Below, in pieces: positions 59,810 to 64,000 of a stretch of 64,000 bases of DNA. Origin of the DNA: Hirsutella rhossiliensis (taxonomy: Eukaryota; Ascomycota; Sordariomycetes; Hypocreales; Ophiocordycipitaceae). The position numbers were made by a program, and so were the translations under genes. Location: the NCBI RefSeq assembly GCF_020360975.1, contig NW_025408676.1, positions 1,550,001 through 1,614,000 on the forward strand, written 5' to 3'. Every line of letters starts with the position of its first letter. Position 1 is the first letter of the stretch. The notes under the pieces are model-generated. The model did no database searches and had not been told where the DNA came from. It was given only the letters and a program-made list of their open reading frames with translations.

Positions 59810-61420
59810 TATAGCTTCTACTTCTTATAGTACTATTAGGTTAAAGCCGGCCTAGTAATAAAGCGCTAACTAAGCTAGCTTATATCTCTTTTATATATTC
59901 TAGAATAGTACTTTTAGTTATATATAGGTAGGGTTAAGGTAAAAGGGGTCGTTTATATAAGGAAGGAGGCGCTCTATCTCCTAGCGCTTTTCTATCTACT
60001 ATACCTATAAATATCGTTTATACTTAGTTCGGCCTCCCTAGCCTTATTAGCCGGCGGGTATCTTAAGCTCGACCTCTTATCTTAGCGCGGTCTACTTAGT
60101 CCCCGCTTTTAGACTATAGTCGATTTAGGAACGCCCTAGGTTTTAATAGTAAGGAGCACCTATTACTTAGCGTATATCTAGGTATTTATAAACTATTAGG
60201 GTTATTATAGGTAGTTTTCCCTTACCTTTTCCTAGGCTTTATTTACTACGGGGTAGGTCTAGGTCTACGATAAGTAGTCCCCTTAGTATAAGATATAGTT
60301 ATAGGGGATTTCGCCCTTCTTAGCCCTATATTTATCCTTACCTTTATTATATACTATACTCTTATATTAGCTATAGAGTTATATCGATATATATCGCTTA
60401 GCGATATAGCTATATCTATAGTAGTTATAGTACCTTTATAGTTAAACCGACTTATTATAGGGTTTATATTAAAAGATCTATACTTTAAGGACTAGGCCTA
60501 GGTTATAGAGCTTATTAGCCTCCTTTAGGCTACCGACCTTAATAAGTATAGTTATTACTATCGATATCTTAAATCGAGGGTATAGCGCTTAGGCCTAGAG
60601 GACCTTAACTTTATTTACCTCTATAATCTTATAAAGTAATCGCTCCCTATTTACTATCGCTACCCTTAAAGGGACGTTCTTTACGACTACTATATACGCG
60701 CGGTAAGAGATCGTAGCCTCTAGTCTAAATACGGCCTTAACCTAGCCTTAGTCCCTTTAATAGGCTCTCGCCGCGGTATTAAATATAACCGCGATATCTC
60801 CGCTTTAAAGGCGCCTCGCTACTATAGCGCTTATAGCTTTTAAGGCCGTATTTACCGCCTTTACTATATCCTTTAGTTCGCGGCTTAGGATTTCGGGCGG
60901 TACCTTAGTAGGGACTATAATAATCTCGCGTTTATAGCGCGGTAGGACCTATTTTACTATAGCTTTATATTAGGTCGGTCCCTTAGTCTCGGCTACGACC
61001 GCGGCCTAGGTTCGCTTAGGGCCCCCTAGGCCCTAAGCGATACCTAGGCAGAGTTCTTCCTTAACTACCTCCTTAATTATATCCCGGATTATTATCTTAA
61101 AGCTCTCGTCTACGCGGAGCACCGCCGATAACGCGCTACTAGCGCGGCTCTTCGCCCTAGAGAGCCGTTCGACTACTACCTATACCCTACTAAACTATAC
61201 GCTTAGGATAAAGCCCGCGAGTTTATTATATACTACTTTTTCTATAGGGTCGCTTAGCGCCTAGGCTAGTATCGTATCGCTGCTTTAGGTTTATTAACTC
61301 GCTCTATTAGGGTATATAAATTTAGGTAGCGTCTCTTTACGCTACGCGCTCTAATCGAGCCTAGTACGTCGAGGGCCGCTACTATATCTACCTACCCCTT
61401 AGCCTTAGCGTAGCATCGTT
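59810..61420 (-). pseudogene. LINE-C ORF1: gag-like protein, copy d
   Basis: This mirrors 43860-45440 of copy c. The zinc-knuckle region lies near 60380-60440 on the minus strand, again with Tyr at Cys/His positions. It is followed toward ORF2 by the 11-base homopolymer at 59788-59798. Confidence 0.68.
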
Positions 61421-62769
61421 ACTAAGGGTAATTAATACTACTAACTTAATTCCTAGTATTAGTTAGTATTTTAGTCGCGATATATACCTACTATAAGCGT
61501 ATATCGGTTTTATAAGAAGTTTTTTAATTTTTTTAAAGGTATACTTAATTTATAAGATATATATAAATATTTAATATATAGATATTAAGGAATCTAAAGA
61601 ATAAAAAAATAGATTAAATAATAATATAACTTCTTATAGCTTAAAGAAGTAATATAATAAGTTATTAAAGAATATAAACTTTATATATAAAGTAAAGCTA
61701 AACGATATAAACTATATTAAAAATTATAACCGCTATTAGTACTAAAGAAACTATAGGATTTAATAGCTTTTAACTATATTATAAAGCTATTACTATTAAA
61801 ATAACTTATAATTAACGTTAAGTATAATAGTATATTTATTATTACTAATAGATTAATAAATTATAGATACTTTTTACTATATAAAAAAGTAAGTAATATA
61901 AAAGAGCTAGTATATATATTCCTATAAATAATTATTAGTAATTATAGACTATTAAATAAGATTATCTTTAATAAAAGAAGTATATTTATAGCTAAATTTT
62001 AGTAAGCTCTTATAGTATAATTAAGGACGAAATATAAGCTTAGTATAGCTTATTACCTATAAATAGATAAATAAATAAAACGACTTAACTAAACGCTTAA
62101 ATAATATTTATAATACTATATTAGCTATAAATAAAACAATTAAGTTAAATAGCTATTAATAGTATAACTAGCTTATAATAGCTTAGTTATAGAAATAACT
62201 AAGCTTTTACTAATCTATACTAATTATAAATATAACTTAGAAGTATTTAAGGTTACTTAATAAGGACTATAAGTAAAATAAGCGATACTATAAGTAGATT
62301 AGCTATAAAAATTATATAAAGAAATATAATAAGAACTTTAATTTATTAAAGAATAAATATCTACTTACTATAATTAAAAAAGATTATAAGGACTAATTTT
62401 TTAAGAGAGAGATATAGTTTAAAATAACTAAGTATTAAATTAGATTTTAAGAAACTTAGACCGTTTAAGGTTAAGAAAACTATTTTAAAAGTTAACTATA
62501 AACTTTCGCTACTAATAATAATATAGATATACCTAATATTTTATATCTTATTATTAGAACTAGCGCTATAAAACGCTAAACTATAGGAAAAAATAAAAGT
62601 TAATAATAATTAAGAATATAAAGCTAAATAAATATTAAATATAAGAAAATAAGGTTAGTAATAAAAATACCTTATTAAGTAAAAGGGATATAGACTAAAG
62701 GAAAATACCTAGGAACTACTTAAGTACTTAACCTATTATAGTTTTTTACTTTAATAGTTTTACTAGTAA

Positions 62770-63333
62770 AATCTACCTTAGGTATTATAAAATCGCTTAA
62801 TAAACTAATAGTATTTTAATTAATTATATTAAATCTACTTATAGACTAAATATCGACTACCGCTTTAAATTCTTAGCGCTTAGCCTTATTAAGGTTATCT
62901 AAGGAATAAAGGCCCTAATAAACTATCTTAGTACCCTTTATCTTTAGCTAGCGTTTTTAATAGTAAAGCTACGCTAAATAAGCTAAGGCTTTATTTAGGT
63001 TAGCTTAAGCTTTTAATATTTACTCCTTAGTAATTTCTTTTTCTTTATCTAATTAATCGGACTTTAGATTTATTTAAGATACTAAGAAATATATTAGCTA
63101 TAAATAATAAGTAGGATAATAAAGTTACTTATAAGAGCTAATCGCTACGCTTAATATATTATAGGAACGACCCTACTATATATATTTGGTATACTTAGAA
63201 GATTTCTTTAGTATTTTATAGTAGAAGCTATATAATAAATAAAAAGAATATAGTATAACGTTAAAACTAAGATAATTAATAGACTTAGCTAAATAAATAC
63301 GCTTAAGGGTCTTATAAGAACGATCTTTTAATA
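62770..63333 (+). other. Chromovirus 3' spacer, type 2
   Basis: Sequence between the chromodomain and the 3' LTR of copy 3. Similarity to copy 2 stops just after the chromodomain (TAATAGTT). It is RIP-mutated, with no clear frame. Confidence 0.5.
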
Positions 63334-63952
63334 CGTAACTAAATATACTATTAGTAGTATATCCTAAGGGATAGAAAGGACGAAATAAGGAATATATATA
63401 TACGCGATAAAGGTATATTTATATATAGCGGCTAAGGTAATAGTAGGTCCTATAGATAAGACTAAAAGGAGGGGAGATATTATATTATAACTATAGTTAG
63501 CGGGCTATAGGAGAGCTAGCTATATTTATATAATAAGGTAGCTTAGAATAATAATTAGGATAAGAAGTTACTTAAGCTTAGCTTACTTAAAGAGTATATA
63601 AGCTAAGTAAGCCTTATATAAATAAATTACTACTTAGGAGTATAGCTTATAAGTAAGCTATAGTAAGCTATAAAAAGGATTATAGCTAGGACTATAATTT
63701 AAGGATAGTCTCTATAAGTATATATAGCTACCTACTTTTACTCTTTTAAATAAGTAGCTTTCTAGCTTTTAATATAGATCTTTATTATAATTCTATTTTT
63801 AATTCTAATTACCTAGTTATAGTCTATAGTCTATAACCTCCGACTTATTATTAATATAATATACTTATTATTACTTAGACTATGCTTTATTATATCTATT
63901 AATATAAACCCCTTAATAGGTTTATTTCTTAGGAATAATACCGGTCGTTATA
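63334..63952 (+). repeat. Chromovirus copy 3, 3' LTR
   Basis: It begins CGTAACTAAATATAC and ends GTTATA. The outer parts match the other LTRs, while the centre (about 63490-63670) is unique and contains AAGCTTAGCTTACTTA-type repeats. LINE-C sequence follows immediately. Confidence 0.85.
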
Positions 63953-64000
63953 ATAAGGTATAAGAGGGAGTAACTTAAGGCTTATAAGGAGTATAAGGAC
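63953..64000 (+). mobile_element. LINE-C fragment at right edge
   Basis: These 48 bases match 48980-49028 of copy c in the same orientation and continue beyond the window. The chromovirus LTR therefore lies inside or against another LINE-C copy. Confidence 0.75.

Larger units (their letters stand above)
54170..61550 (-). mobile_element. LINE-C copy d, full length, minus orientation
   Basis: This 7.38-kb copy has its (ATT)n tail at about 54170-54180 and its 5' end near 61550. The target duplication TATAAGATATATATA lies at 54155-54169 and 61551-61565. Chromovirus copy 2 has the single site near 43078. It has the same gene order as copy c but faces it across a 3.06-kb gap (51111-54169), forming a large inverted repeat. 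Its 5' end is about 20 bases longer than in copy c. Confidence 0.9.
53391..62770 (+). pseudogene. Chromovirus pol fragment, copy 3 (decayed, interrupted)
   Basis: Read through stops, RNase H begins near 53540. The integrase H2C2 region is split by LINE-C copy d at 54169/61551. The catalytic core continues to about 62200, and the chromodomain with KGYRLKENT lies near 62685-62735. The region near 62195 provides the empty target site for LINE-C copy c. Nothing translatable remains. Confidence 0.8.
53391..63952 (+). mobile_element. Chromovirus copy 3, RNase H to 3' LTR, with nested LINE-C
   Basis: 53391-54169 covers RNase H to the integrase zinc region and 61551-63333 the integrase core, chromodomain (about 62620-62735) and spacer. 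The LTR is 63334-63952. LINE-C copy d sits between the two internal parts. The reverse transcriptase and everything before it are absent. It is heavily RIP-mutated. Confidence 0.88.

Noticed and set aside
43734..61550. LINE-C as a DIRS-like or LTR element because genes point both ways
   Set aside because: It has AP endonuclease, a TAA-type tail and 15-16 bp target duplications, lacks terminal repeats, and shows no tyrosine recombinase.
1..64000. CRISPR, rRNA, biosynthetic clusters, giant cargo transposons
   Set aside because: No regular spaced repeats, rRNA sequence, cluster enzymes or tyrosine-recombinase captain were seen on either strand.

Overview
The window looks like a repeat-rich compartment of a filamentous ascomycete (Pezizomycotina) genome. 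Two genic remnants sit near the left end: a broken Fic-domain gene, and an apparently intact ribose-5-phosphate isomerase gene with a short 62-base intron. Almost everything else is retrotransposon sequence decayed by repeat-induced point mutation (RIP). The signature is direct: bases 1-600 contain two CpA and no TpG dinucleotides, TpA is in great excess, and CpG is still common. As a result ATG codons are almost absent, CAG/CAA/TGG codons have become stops, and Cys/His codons have become Tyr. Real proteins can only be followed by reading through TAA/TAG.

Layout. 1-2512 is the 3' part of a LINE called here LINE-C, followed by a chromovirus LTR (2513-3136). 3251-4478 is the Fic pseudogene (minus) and 5491-6422 the isomerase gene (plus), separated by a partly mutated divergent intergenic region. 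6626-15449 is a cluster of Tad1-like LINE copies: a 3' stub, a full-length minus copy, 5' fragments and a plus-strand 5' half. 15450-19927 is a minus-strand Ty3/gypsy element (gypsy-E). 19928-20915 is unidentified decayed sequence. 21046-26644 is chromovirus copy 1 with a nested 773-bp terminal-inverted-repeat element. 26645-32396 holds a truncated LINE-C copy and a truncated Tad1-like copy. 32397-52894 is chromovirus copy 2, split by a full-length Tad1-like LINE (32775-38806) and a full-length LINE-C (43734-51094). 52897-63952 is a LINE-C fragment and chromovirus copy 3, again split by a full-length LINE-C (54170-61550) in the opposite orientation. LINE-C sequence returns at 63953-64000.

Three nested insertions have readable target-site duplications and uninterrupted sister copies, so their order is firm: the chromovirus came first, and the Tad1-like LINE, LINE-C and the small TIR element came later. 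The point most worth following is LINE-C. In every copy its last 2.5 kb, downstream of the reverse transcriptase, carries what reads as a separate antisense gene: two TATATATA motifs, a pyrimidine-rich stretch, then a long Lys/Ser/Pro-rich frame. I see no rRNA, CRISPR array, secondary-metabolite cluster or prokaryotic feature. All function calls come from reading motifs; no database search was possible.
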